Made by a program: the position numbers and the translations under genes
Notes under the pieces: model-generated
The model's input: only the letters and a program-made list of their open reading frames with translations
Told to the model about the DNA's origin: nothing
The model's database searches: none
Part shown: positions 46,866 through 58,544 of the stretch, piece by piece
Numbering within the stretch: position 1 is the stretch's first letter
Layout: every line of letters starts with the position of its first letter
NCBI RefSeq assembly: GCF_010093535.1
Contig: NW_022985243.1
Span: 1-64,000 of the forward strand
Direction: 5' to 3'
Length of the DNA: 64,000 bases
Source of the DNA: Lindgomyces ingoldianus
Taxonomy: Eukaryota; Ascomycota; Dothideomycetes; Pleosporales; Lindgomycetaceae

Positions 46866-49746
46866 GTTATAAGCCTAGAGTTGCGCTCTAGACTAGTACT
46901 ATAGTTACTACTGCACATTTAGCTTTTACATCTAGCTTAGGGGGCTCTATAAACTTTAACACATATTAATTATAGATTGCTTACTAGCTAAGCTTAATTA
47001 ACAGGACAATTACCTTCTATCTATTCTAAAACATGTTAATTACAGATTGCTTACTACTTAAGCCTAATTAACTAGACAATAACCTTCTATCTATTCTACA
47101 CATATTAATTATAGATTACTTACTACCTAAGCCTAATTAATAGGATAATAACCTTTTGTCTATTCTAAAACATATTAATTATAAATTGCTTACTAGCTTA
47201 GCCTAATTAACTAAATAATAACCTTTTTATCTACTAAAAATAACTTTAAATATTAATGCTTTTATATAGCTTACTAAAAAGAGCAACTAGCAGCCTTATT
47301 TTAGTTGCATTAAGACACAAGCAACTAGAGAATGTGTCTAGAAGTATATTAATCTAGATATCTTACTAGAAAATCTTCTAGTTAACACTATGCTACAGAG
47401 GCCTAAGGTTACAAAGTTTTATACAGGCAGCACCTAGCTTAGTCTAAATTCTATAGTCTTTAACCTAAACTTTAATAATTAATAATGCTATATAATAGCT
47501 TATAAAGACTACTATAATAATCTAAGAATATTTAAAACTTAACATAAAGATTTATTAGACATTTATGTGCTTATTAAAAGCACTATTAACATAATAAACT
47601 ACTCTATTATTAAAAATAAAAAAATAATTTATAAAAAGCTAAAAGCCTTAAAGGTAATTTTAAAGCTTTTTAATAAGTAGCTTAAGCAGAGCGCACAAAC
47701 AGCATATAACTATGTAAGAAAGTAGTTATTAAAAATGCAACAAGACTAATAAATTATAGTGTATAAAAATGCATATATTAATGCTAAATTAGTCTACTTA
47801 CTAAATGTAACAGAATATTAACTACACTATAACTTTATATTAGTAATTTTAGACATAAACTCTAAATGCGCAGCAGCTATTTAATTAATTCTAGTTTAGT
47901 ATAAATAGACTAATAAAGATCTACTTAATTTTCTTACTAGCTGTCTAGAGTTTATTAAAAATTAGTAATAATTATAGCTAACTTAGTAACCTAGTGTTAC
48001 CTATAGCAGTTTTACTACATACTAAGAACACTTGTCTACACTAGAATAGCAGCAACAGTAGTTTATATGCAACTTTTATAAAAGCTGCTATAAATCTAAA
48101 AACTGTAAAATTAATAATCTTTAACTAAAACTTAAAAAGTTTAAGACTTTTACTTTTCTCTAGTAAGAAAATAATAAGCGCATAAGTAGTAATTTTTAGC
48201 TTAAAGTAAAAGCTAAGCAGCTTAAAAACAAAGACCTTCTACTACTAAAAGACTAACTAAACTAAAACAGAGAACATAGTAGATAAAAAAAATATAGAAA
48301 GGACAGTAATAATAGTAACTATTATTAGCTAACTTAATTATCTAGTTATATAACTTAATTATATAATTAAAGCTTATAGTCTTAACCTAGTCTAAATTTA
48401 AATGCAATATCTAAAACTTAACTTTATAATAATTCTACTAACTAGAATTTACTTAATGCTTTAATAAGCACTAGGTAATTAGCAGGTACTTTTATAAGCT
48501 TTATAATAAACTTTATAAGTAAAAAACATGCTATAAAGCTAGATAAAAAAAATTCTTTCTAGCACTTATATATTTTAGATTTTAAAGTAGACATCTATGT
48601 TTATAATAATCTAGCTAACTTTTAATAAACTTAGAACTTATTTTTATTAAACTAACTTAAGGCTAGTAGCTAACATCTTTTTATACTAGCATAGAGCATA
48701 GTTACACTTACTATAAAAAGTTTTAAAGGACCTACTAAGATAAACCTAAATAATATAGCCTATATTTTTAGTATGTTTACTAGTCTTATATTTTTTTTAT
48801 AAAAATAAAATATATATTTTAACTTTAAAAACAACTTTATATATAAATAACTTTATAATAGCACTTAATTACTAATTTACTTTACTACTTAAACTAGAGG
48901 TTACTAGGCCTTAGTATTACATATAGAGGATTTATCTCTTAGATTTATTTTATTAATAGTTATAACTGCTAAAGACCTTACACAGTAACCTATTATATAA
49001 AATAATACTTTAAATAATAAAAATTATATTAATTTTATAAAAGACATAGTAATTAGCTATATAAAAAGCGCTAGTAAGGCTCTCTTTATTATATACCCTT
49101 TTTAAAAATAACTTTAAAAACTATTTTAAAAGTTAACTTTAAAAGAAAAACTAATATTAACTTAGTCTTTTAACATAACCTTAGCAACACACTAAGTAAT
49201 AGCTTTAATAATAAGCTACTATTAGTTATTAAAGTTTATCTGTAAACAAGTAATATAGCTATAGACTTTAAAACTAATAATAATTACTTTACGTAAGCTA
49301 AAACTACTTAGCATACTACTATAATTAATTATAAGTTGTAGGACATTTTTAAAAGCGCTAACTTTATCCTTTACATATAGCTTAAGGACTTTACTAGACT
49401 AGGTTCTACTAGAAGCACAGCTGCTATTAATAAATTAAACATTATAAAAAAAGAAAGTAGATTAAGGCGTTAATAACACGCTACTGCACTTATTTAAACT
49501 ACTACTAAACTGTCTAGCTAGTATTATGCCTTTACACTAGGCTTTATTAAAGAACTAGGCCTTATCTGCCTAATTAACGCCTTAAAGGCTTACTCTACTA
49601 ATATTAGCTTAAAACTCTAAGCTTACTAACTTTTTTTTTTTTTTAGCTATTTTGCGCTTTTAAGTGCATTACTGTACACCTATAGTTTATTATTTCTTTT
49701 TATATAGCTTTGCTTTAGTATTTACTTTGTTAAAGCTAGAGGGGTG

Positions 49747-49952
49747 TGTTGCACGTATCTTACGCGATATTATACCCATGTACTGCACTATTCACTCATT
49801 AGGTATAGCTCCTCTCTTGTACAGTATATAGTCGGCCTAGAGCTCTATCGAGCTCCTTAGACCTTACAATACACTCGTTCAATCCACTTTGTTTGGATCT
49901 CACTACCTTGTCAACTCGCTTCCCATATGACCCCTTCTCAGCTTATGCAAGA
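49747..49952 (+). repeat. copia-B 3' LTR
   Basis: Same 206-bp length as the 5' LTR; differences are mostly C/T. The last half is distinctly less AT-rich than the 5' copy. Confidence 0.88.
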
Positions 49953-50080
49953 GATTCTGCTAGCTTGCTCATGATATATTGCATCCTTGTGGGATAGAGT
50001 GACGACTTCGCAATATTTCGTGCTGTTATATCTCGCTATGCCTTCGGTCCAGGCCTCTCTCATCTGACATTTGCTAACAG

Positions 50081-50878
50081 CTATAGCATGTCACTAGGCT
50101 TGCAATCTTCCTCCACACCCGCCTCTACCAACGGGCTCATCACCTCAGAGTCCCCGTTCTCAACAGACCAAGATAGCAAATTTTGTCTATCTTGACCTCT
50201 AAGGTCAAAGCACTCCCGCTCGAGGTCCAATATATCTAGCACAGCCTTAGGCCCATTCCTCTCAGCCCATGACAGAAGTGTCTCCCCATGCAATCCTGTA
50301 GTAGCAGGATCTGCACCATATTGGAGCAGGAGAGGACCAATTTTCTCAACCATAGCCATGGACAAGGCCACATTTGGCCGCGTTTCACGGTCTCCGTCAT
50401 GATAGTTAGGGTCGGCGCCACGAGTTAGTAGCAGTCGAACAACAACGTCATTGCGGTTCCAAACCGCGCTATACAATGCCTCTCTACTATCCTTATCATT
50501 AAGATCTGTGCCTCGCCCAACTAGGAGCTCGACTGGGCTGTAACAACCGTTTCATGCTGCCGACCGAATCGCTGCTCCCTCCGAGCATGTCATTTTGCCC
50601 CCAGAATCAAGTAATATTTCAACTACCTTATCACTACCGTGTGCAGCAGCAATATTTAGGACAGTCTACCCGCGATGCCCTTCCCCATTGATGTCGGCCC
50701 CGTGCTCTACTAAAAGCTGTACCACCTCGTCTCGGCCTTCCCGTGCAGCTTGTTGAAGGGGCGATTCCACATTGATATCTTCAGGCTCAATCTACGCTCT
50801 GGCTTCAAGTAGGGCAAGTACGATTTCTTTACATCCACCCCTCACAGCAACTTAGAGTGCTAAGCTCTTATCTTCCGC
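50081..50878 (-). pseudogene. Ankyrin-repeat protein pseudogene with four RIP-type stops
   Basis: One minus-strand frame encodes consecutive ankyrin repeats: VLALLEAR, SPLQQAAREGRDEVVQLLVE, TVLNIAAAHGSDKVVEILLD, YSAVWNRNDVVVRLLLTRGA, ETLLSWAERNGPKAVLDIL, NLLSWSVENGDSEVMSPLVE, ending at 50,081. The last 131 residues (from 50,476) are uninterrupted. Upstream the frame is broken by stops at 50,852-50,854 (TAA), 50,792-50,794 (TAG), 50,666-50,668 (TAG) and 50,552-50,554 (TGA), each explained by one C to T change in CAA, CAG, CAG and CGA. There are no frameshifts. The gene's 5' end is lost in AT-rich sequence. It begins about 125 bp from copia-B. Ankyrin genes of this type are commonly multicopy in fungi, which could have made it a RIP target. 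Confidence 0.85.
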
Positions 50879-50959
50879 CGGTATCAATGTATCGAGTCAT
50901 ATGGACAACGTGGTCAACAGTACGTAGTACGTTACGTTTGGGCTTAAGAGCAGACCAGA

Positions 50960-52585
50960 CCTTCTTACTTTAGCAGTACGTTTGTACGTAAACAGTGAAT
51001 TAATTATTAACTATGTAGCATAACAGGACTGTTTTAGAATCCTTGTACGTTTGTATATTTTAAAAGAAGTTACGCTAGTCTAGATAAACCTTTCCCTTAG
51101 ATATAGTCTGCTAGAGTTGTTAATTTACTCTTTACAGCACTCTAACATAACTAGTTCTTTTAAAGCTAAAGAGCTTTAATTATAGTAACTCTAAAAAAGG
51201 TTTCTATTAATTATAACTATCTTCCTACCTTTACTAAAGGCTCTCTTATAATTGCAGCCTATAGAGGGGATACAGAGGAAATTAAGGGCTATCTTAAAAG
51301 GTGTAGAATATAAGTTATACCTAACTTTAAGCTACTGAGAAAGAGGTAATTAAAATAATAGGCTGCCTGTTTAAGCTATAAAGAGGTCTTTAAAGTAGCT
51401 ATTATAGTATTATTAAATCTCTATTATCTTCTACTGTTTTTTATATAAACAAGAGTCTATAAGAAGGCTTATGTTAACAGAGAGAGCATGCTTATAGCTT
51501 TTATTATAATAATTACTACTAAGTCACTTATGTTAAGTAGGCTATTATAACTTTTCTTTCTTATTAGCCTTAGCTTTTATGTTAATATATTTTAAAAATA
51601 GCTTTTATTCAAGCCTTGGCTTTTTTATGCTATAAAGAGTGGTTTCTCTAGTAGTCTTTAAACTAAATAAGGCGTAATTAAGAGTTAAAAATAGTTATAA
51701 TAAAGTAATATAATATACATAGTTTTATAACAATTTTCTTCTAATATAATATAAGCTTCTTTATTCTAAAAAAGACACTATGTTTAAGGTAATAATAATA
51801 ATTTTTACTAGTAAGTTTATCTTTTATCTTTAACATTTCTATATATAAGTGCAAGAGGGTTATAATAGTTATCTAAAGTAACCTATACTTACTATTGCCT
51901 TTAAGTCTTTTTATTATGCTGTAGTAGAACTAAAGAAACTTTATAAGCTAATTAATATTATTCTACTTCTTCTTACTAACTGTTTTACTTAGTAAATATA
52001 TAGCCTATTATAAAGTCTATGTTATTAAAGTTGTATGTGTTGTTATTCTAAATACTATACTAAGCTTTAACATGCAATATAAGGCTACACTAGCTTTAAA
52101 TTACTTTAGAACATTTATAAAAAGTGTTTTTATTATTATACTTACATTTAAATGTTACTTTAAGCTTTACATAACACCTTATAAATATCCTAGGCTAGTT
52201 TATGCTAACATAGCCTAGATTATGCTTAGCGTGTAAAGAATTAGCTATATTAACTATAGCTACTAGCTAAGAGAAAAGTCCTTACACGTCTAGCTTAAGT
52301 ATGTGCTTAATAATTACTTACTTTTTATTATTATCTAGTTTTTATAAGTTAGCTGTAGAATTAGCTAGTAAAACTTATCTAGCTTATTAATTATTAAATA
52401 TAGCTTATACTTTAAGCATTTAAATAAAACATAACACTTTTTAAGTAATACATTATAGCTATGTATAAAGTTTTTTAAAAAATAAATAAATAACAGATAT
52501 ACTAACTAACTTATAAGCTAATTTTATCGCTAACTTATAAGCTAATTTTATCGCTAACTTATAAAAGCAAAATAATAATAAAAAG
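50960..52585 (-). mobile_element. Degraded pogo/Fot1-type transposon relic
   Basis: On the minus strand the CENP-B/Tc5-like helix-turn-helix region is readable near 52,340-52,180 (HILKLDV, then IVNIANSLHAKHNLGYVS), followed by NTYNFNNIDFIIGYIF near 52,030, where the family has YNFDE.GF.MG. Further transposase-like sequence follows to about 51,700. The element is interrupted at its right end by the 1132-bp derivative. AT-rich throughout, with no inverted ends found. Confidence 0.7.
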
Positions 52586-52587
52586 TA

Positions 52588-53719
52588 ACGTACCTAACAG
52601 GTTGGCCGGCCACACAGGTTGGCCGGCCACTTTTGCTAAGCCCCTACTAAAACCACCCTATTCTCTTGCAAAACAGCCCACTTTAGCCCTATATAAAGTA
52701 ATACAACATAAGATATTATTTAGAGTCTATTTCTACTACTTACTTACACATACGCAAGTTATGCCTAGTCTAATTGCACTGCCTGCATTACCTTTAACTT
52801 AGCTTACTTCCTTTAGCGCGCACCTGTGTCTTTAGCTTCTTCCTATTACTACACACTTTAAACTCCTTTAGAGCAGTTAGATAAGCCTTATTCTTAACTA
52901 TTAAAGTCTTTTCTGCCTAAATCTGCTTTCTTTTATGTAATCTATGTTATGTAGCAGCCTTATTTGCTACTTAAAGCTTTATAATCTTATAGCCTACTTT
53001 ATTATGTTAATGCCTTAGATAACTGTTGTCTACTTCTTATTACCTTACTATATTACCTTTAGCTGTTCTTATCTCTTTAAAGCTGTAATAACTACTCTAG
53101 TTAATATCTAGCCTATTATAAAGCCTAACTTGTTAAAGTTATACCTGTTTTTATTCTAAATACTATACTTAGCTTTTATGTTAGCTACTAGGCAAAACTA
53201 GCCCTAGATAACTTTTAGATCCTTATAAAGCACTCTCTTGTAATTATACTTATAATTAAACTTTATTGTAAACTTAGGGCAGTGCTTAACCTACATACTA
53301 GTCTAGTTTAAGCTAACCTAGCCTAGATTACACTCTGTAGGCAAAGAATTAGCTATATTAGCTATAGCTACAAGCCTAGAGGGAAATCTGCGTGTAATAA
53401 GCTTAAGTATATACTTAATAACTACCTTCTTTTTAAGCTTAGTTAGATTTCTTAATTTAGGCTAGCATTCTGCTTATAAAGGCTGTCCAGCGCGTTAATT
53501 ACTTAGTGTTGTGTAAAAGACATTATAGATAGCTGCAGCGTGTTATAAGGAGAGTTTTAAGTCTTATTTAAAAGCCTAAAGAGCAAGCTATATCTAACGT
53601 TCTTTAGAAGATTTAATCTAGTGTTGTTGTTAAGGCATTATATAGATAGGTAGAGTTTAGTAGGGGCTTAGCAAAAGTGGCTGGCCAACCCGTGTGGCCG
53701 GCCAACCCGTTAGGTACGT
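52588..53719 (-). mobile_element. 1132-bp pogo/Fot1 deletion derivative, copy 2
   Basis: Same length, same inverted ends (ACGTACCTAACAGGTTGGCC) and same internal deletion as 18,794-19,925. It is flanked by TA on each side (52,586-52,587; 53,720-53,721). The minus strand shows the helix-turn-helix region near 53,440-53,200 and YNFNKLGF near 53,130. It is less mutated than copy 1 at several sites. A single ancestor with this deletion therefore transposed, helped by a transposase in trans. Confidence 0.88.
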
Positions 53720-53721
53720 TA

Positions 53722-54500
53722 AGTAATTACTAAGTATATACTTAATTTAAATATATAAGAAATTTCTTTTTAGTTAGCAACTATAGTTAATATAGCTAAT
53801 TCCTTACACGATAAGCATAATTTAGGCTATATTAGCATAAACTAGCTTAGTATGTTAATAAAGTTTTAAGTGTAAGTATAGTTAGTAAATATTTAGCTTA
53901 TTATAAAGCCTATCTTAATAAAGTTGCATATGTTATTATTCTAAATGCTATACTTAGCTTTAATATTCTCTATAAGGGTAAACTAGCTTTAAATTACTTT
54001 AACATTCTTATAAAAAGCTTTTTTATAGTTATACTTACACTTAAAATTTACTTTAAGCTTTAAATAATACTTTATAAACATACTAAAGTGGTTTATGCTA
54101 ACATAGCCTAGATTATGCTTAGCGTGTAAAGAATTAGCTATATTAGCTATAGTTACTAGCTAAGGGGAAAATTCTTGCGCATATAGCTTAAGTATATGCT
54201 TAATAATTACCTGCTTTTTATTATTATCTAGCCTTTATAAGTTAGCTATAAAATTAGCTTATAAAAGTTGTCTAGCGCGCTAGTTATTTATTATTATTTA
54301 AAAAACTTTATACACAGATATAGCATGTTACTTTAAGAGTGTTATGTTTTATTTAAAAGCCTAAAGTGTAAGCTATATTTAATATTCTTTAAGCATGTCT
54401 AAGTAGTGTTATTAGAAATGTGTTAGTGTAGAAAGAGTAGTTTAGTAGAGTCTTAGTAAAAGTAAGTAACTTAGGTGTGTAAGCAACTCGCCTGTAGTGT
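53722..54500. mobile_element. Inverted pair of pogo N-terminal relics
   Basis: The helix-turn-helix coding segment appears twice in opposite orientation: plus strand near 53,735-53,880 (ttcct...tagcataaactagc) and minus strand near 54,240-54,080 (tttatgctaacatagcctag). The intervening sequence is shared with the relic at 51-52.5 kb. This could be two nested insertions or a palindromic MITE-like derivative. Confidence 0.6.
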
Positions 54501-54654
54501 ATGTTATAATAATTCTTAGTTAAGCTAGAGCATAGTAGAGGAGGTTTTGCAATTACTATATTACTTAAAAATTTACAAAAGTCTTTTATATAGCGATAGA
54601 GAAAGCGTTTTTAAGCCTCTAGTTGGCTGGCCTTGTTAGTAGAGGCCTAGAAGA

Positions 54655-54955
54655 AGTCGCTCTTTTAGTTATAGGGGGATAGGGCCCTCAGGGGCTCCGA
54701 GCTTCTTTGTACAGTCGGCTAAGCACGTGAGATAAGAATGTGGGTCCTTCACCTCTCGCCCTTTTCCTGTTTAGGGCTAGCGCTCTTTTTGCTACTATAT
54801 ATTTACCTCTGAACGCTCTCAGGCTCGAGAGACCTTACACCTTACCTCGATATACCTAGGTCGTCTCTCAACATCTAATTGTCTGCTCGCCTCTCCCTAT
54901 ATAGGGCCTCCATCAGCTCCATCTAGGCTCACCTTGCGATAGAATAACCTAAATA
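54655..54955. repeat. Diverged repeat R2, copy 2 (LTR-like)
   Basis: Begins gtcgctcttttagt and ends ttgcgatag, with the same order of blocks as 29,818-30,035 and about 80 bp extra, including an agcacgtgag box and an actatatattt TATA-like stretch. Confidence 0.5.
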
Positions 54956-55562
54956 GGTTTCCGGGAATCGTCTAAGTGAAGAGTGGTAAATCACATCTAA
55001 CTTAAATGTCAGTCTGGACGATAGGTAGACCTCGAAGGCCGAATTAAATCAATCAGGTATAAGAAGCCTAGGATCTAGTAGTGGTAGGTTTCCATTGTTG
55101 CCTGGTGTCCAACGAGGTTGAGACTGCATACACTAAACTTCAATTTCATGCAAAACATAGTGAAAAGGGCTGTTTTAGGCCGAGCCGGTTCATCCGAGAA
55201 TAACTAACCCAGGCCTGACGAAGATTAACAGACACGTGGACAGTGGTTCGCCCCGTCCAGATTGGAAGAACCTAACAGATTAAACAACATGATATAGCTG
55301 TCACGTTCATGGGTATTGGCTGTTAACCTTCCGAAGTCTTACGTGATATGAACTAGAACGGTGTCTCCCTGAGAATGTCTTGATGGCGTTATCTTGTCTC
55401 GCCTCTCTCGCTTGGTCTAATAGTGCTAAGATTCTCAACCGGTTCCTGAACCTTTGCATGGCGGCCACCACTGATCATCCGGCTAGGAGCATTACAAAAT
55501 AATATGCAGTGCAGCTACAGCTAGCTATAATTGCGACAAAAAACATTCCCCCTACCCCCAGC
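54956..55562. other. Spacer at the left edge of the hydrolase island
   Basis: Balanced composition; no open frame of note. It contains the 3' flank of the hydrolase gene. Confidence 0.45.
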
Positions 55563-57071
55563 TCACGACCTCAAAACCAAACCCTTTGCCGGCAACACCC
55601 CTGTCAATAAAAATACCTCCTCAACCCCTCGGGTCTCTCCTTCTAAACTACCCAAATAACTTGTATGCCCAGCTCCATCTCTCGTTACTAACACTGACCC
55701 CGTCTCTTCCAACTGCCTCGCCACCCCCGTCGCCCATACAATACTCGTCTCAGGGTCCCACAGCGCGTTTACCAGCAACATCGGAGGTGCCCTAAGCGCT
55801 TTCTTCTCAAGCACGTGCTGGGGATTAGTCGTTAGCGCTGGCCAACCAATACATTTGACCTGCGCGTAGTAACTCTCAGAAGCGCCACGGGTGTGAGGGA
55901 ACATTGCAGCTGCCATGCGCTGCTTTTCGAGAACGTCCGTAACACCACTGGATTCATGAAGCCAGTCTTGGCAGGCGATAGCGAGGAACGCATATCCGTT
56001 GTAGTTATCGGAAGTGGCGATAGGGGTAGACAGGCCCGGCCCAGCGTTGCCTTGGGCGGCGGCAGCAAGACTAGAGGAGAGTTCCGGCCAAGTTGTGTTT
56101 ATGTTTGGGCCGGCAAGGAGAAATTGGACGTTGGTGAGTATGTCGGAGGCGGTTATGGTTGAGAAGCAAGCGTTGTCTCCTGTAGAGTTGCAGTTAGGGG
56201 CTGGGATTGGCGACGAGGCGGCGGTCTTGACGAGGCTGTCAAAAAGGCCAGCGACATTTTGGCCTTGGAGTAAGCAGTCAGATGTCGTGTTGCACCAGAG
56301 AAAGAACTGGTTTAAGGTTGCTTCGTAGGTTGCGGCTTCAGCGATAAGCGTTGTAGTTTCGGGGAGGGTGTGGTCGGTGATGCCGTCGAGGACGAAGCGG
56401 TTGACATTCTCTGGATACTTCTCCGCATATTGTATAGCTATTTGTGTTCCATATGACCATGCGAGAAGGTTCAACCCGCCGTTATTGATGGCAAGGCGGA
56501 ACATCTCGAAATCTTCTACCACGTGTGCAGTGTCTAGATGATTGATGAGATTCCCAGTCAATTTGGCACAACTCTCTCCGAGCGCCTTGTTGTGTGCGAC
56601 AATTGACTGGTACTCTTCTTCGGTAGTGGGGAATAGGTTGACTCGCTCGTTCCAGATCCGTTGATTGCATTTTACGGGGTTGCTCGTGCCAACGCCCCTG
56701 GGGTCCAGTCCAACAATATCGTAATTTGCCATCAATTCTTCACTAAAAAGTTGGTTTCCCTTTGCAACATCTTTAATAAGAGCGGCTGTGGGGGCTCCAG
56801 GTCCCCCAAGATTTATCAAAAGAGTGCCCAAGGGAGCAGTACCGTTGTTAGTTGACTTGAGGCGAGCCATGCGGATGGTGATGGACTCTCCTGTGGGATT
56901 ACCATAATCGATCGGAACAGCCATTTCTCCGCACTGAAGACGAGGGACGTCTAGAGTGCAGTTCCTCCATCTGATTGTCGGATGGTGTGTGGGTAAATCT
57001 TCATGAGGCCGAGCCATGGCCTTGGAAAGAAAGCTCACGATGATGACAACAAATAGTAGGATTTCATGCAT
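55563..57071 (-). CDS. Secreted S33/TAP-like alpha/beta hydrolase
   Basis: Single exon. I choose the ATG at 57,071 (MHEILLFVVIIVSFLSKAMA, a clean signal peptide), giving 502 aa; an upstream in-frame ATG at 57,122 would add 17 aa. The N-terminal fold shows RWRNC, CGEMAVPIDYGNP and the oxyanion motif NLGGPGAPT. The catalytic triad is inferred as Ser206 in LLAWSYGT, Asp439 in NALWDPETS and His469 in GAGHTSY. Layout and length match fungal secreted tripeptidyl aminopeptidase-like hydrolases (peptidase S33 with a TAP-like C-terminal domain), which trim N-terminal peptides from proteins outside the cell. The nucleophile elbow is A-W-S-Y-G and not the usual G-x-S-x-G. Several N-x-S/T sites fit secretion. 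Confidence 0.9.
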   Translation of the reverse strand: MHEILLFVVIIVSFLSKAMARPHEDLPTHHPTIRWRNCTLDVPRLQCGEMAVPIDYGNPTGESITIRMARLKSTNNGTAPLGTLLINLGGPGAPTAALIKDVAKGNQLFSEELMANYDIVGLDPRGVGTSNPVKCNQRIWNERVNLFPTTEEEYQSIVAHNKALGESCAKLTGNLINHLDTAHVVEDFEMFRLAINNGGLNLLAWSYGTQIAIQYAEKYPENVNRFVLDGITDHTLPETTTLIAEAATYEATLNQFFLWCNTTSDCLLQGQNVAGLFDSLVKTAASSPIPAPNCNSTGDNACFSTITASDILTNVQFLLAGPNINTTWPELSSSLAAAAQGNAGPGLSTPIATSDNYNGYAFLAIACQDWLHESSGVTDVLEKQRMAAAMFPHTRGASESYYAQVKCIGWPALTTNPQHVLEKKALRAPPMLLVNALWDPETSIVWATGVARQLEETGSVLVTRDGAGHTSYLGSLEGETRGVEEVFLLTGVLPAKGLVLRS

Positions 57072-58338
57072 TTTAATTGAGAAGTATAAGCGTAAAAAGA
57101 AAGTTGAACTAGGGTAGAACAAAGTGATGGAATAGTGAGAGGAGTGGAGGTAAATTGAAGTGACGAGCTGATTGCCCTAGAAAGGGAGTGGCCTAATTAT
57201 GCCCTTTAGCTTGGTTATTCACATGATCTTTTCCGAGGGATTTGATCATCCTCGTTGTCGCCTTCGTCGTCGAGCTGAGTCACATCCCAGCCCGATAAAT
57301 AAGCTTAAGCGAACCAGTCAATCATTTACCGCAATTAGCTCAATAAGCATCCGCCTAGGGGTAGATTATCTAACAGCAGGGCCTGCACTGATAAAATTTA
57401 ACTCTTCTAATATCTCTATGTCAACACCTGAATCACAGAGCGAAAAAAATTTCGGCCGTTTCGACGTTTCTATTGGTGATTTCATTGTGATCCTCGTAGA
57501 TTGCGAGTGACACTGTGGCACTTAGGGAATGGTTCGGGCCGAACTCTGGGGTGCGGTTGTGTGGGCGAAGCGAACGTCACTCGCTAATGGGCTTTGGAAA
57601 GCTGCGAAAGTCGGTTGATAGAAAACCACAGAGGGCAGAACTTGTCACCGTACCAGCGCCAGCCGTGTGTAAGTATCATTTGCACATGAGCCTCAACATC
57701 TTAAAGGTCCTCATCATACCGTTGTGGACTTGTACGTTAAATCGGTCCCATCGCTGAGTCTCTACTACCATTCCCGGTGACTAGCCTAAGAGTCCAAGCA
57801 TCTAATAGATTTAACTCCAGTTGATGAAGCATAATTACCCGAGTTTGCTGTCTGAGGTAAATCATGCAGCGCACGAGGACCTTTAGCTCGAGACTCTGGA
57901 GGCGGTGCGATCTTGATGCACGTACCGAACCTCAGGTAAGCCAGCCCCTGAAATTATCTGCAGCCACTTCCCGTATTATAACATGAACAATGCTAATGTC
58001 AAATGGTGCCGATGTTATCGAAATACTATTTTAGGTCGCTATCGGAGGACTCGTTGGCGAGCGCCAGATCCGTGCCCGTGGGGGCGGGTGCAGTTTGTCA
58101 GCGTAGCACGTCCCGATCGCAACCAATACCCAAATCGCAGTAGTGTGTCGCTACTTTCGGGAAATGTTTGGAACGCAAGGCCACCCTGAGTCGCAATTGG
58201 CTCAGGGTTTGAGAGGAGGATTTACGCTTTGCTAATATTAGCATCTACGACGGTGTTCCAAAATATGGGTATAGTTGCGAAATGCAGCCCGATCGGCGGT
58301 GGGCAAAAAGGAGGATGAAAACGCATGACAGGACATAC
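57072..58338. other. Hydrolase promoter and spacer
   Basis: Balanced sequence with short plus-strand frames at 57,199-57,510, 57,515-57,757 and 57,983-58,189, none with a recognisable domain. The first 130 bp are the promoter and 5' UTR of the hydrolase. Confidence 0.45.
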
Positions 58339-58544
58339 TCTTGCATGAGCTGAAGAGGGGTCATATGGGAAGCGAGTCAACAAGGTAGTGAGATCCAAAC
58401 AAGGTGGATTGAACGAGTGTATTATAAGGTCTGAGGAGCTTGATAGAGCTCTAAGCTGACTATATACTGTACAAGATAGGAGCTATGCCTAATAAGTGAA
58501 TAGTGCAGTACATGGGTATGATATCGCGTGAGACACGTGCGACA
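58339..58544 (-). repeat. 3' LTR of the inverted copia-B copy
   Basis: 206 bp, TGTCGCACGTGTC...CATGCAAGA on the minus strand. Less AT-rich than the LTRs of the 46.7-kb copy. Confidence 0.85.

Larger units (their letters stand above)
46660..49952 (+). mobile_element. copia-B: 3.3-kb copia-like element with gag-protease only
   Basis: Two 206-bp LTRs (46,660-46,865; 49,747-49,952) and a perfect 5-bp duplication, gattc (46,655-46,659; 49,953-49,957), delimit a complete insertion. The interior is AT-rich, RIP-mutated and read on the plus strand: a gag with a CNFYKSCYKSKNC knuckle near 48,070-48,110 (probably C-x2-C-x3-H-x4-C before mutation), then a protease-like stretch near 48,560-48,620, HLYILDFKVDIYVYNNLANF, matching the copia pattern WILDSGA..H.CN. 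After this there is low-complexity Thr/Pro/Gln-type sequence and no integrase, RT or RNase H. It therefore looks non-autonomous by structure and not merely by mutation. Confidence 0.85.
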
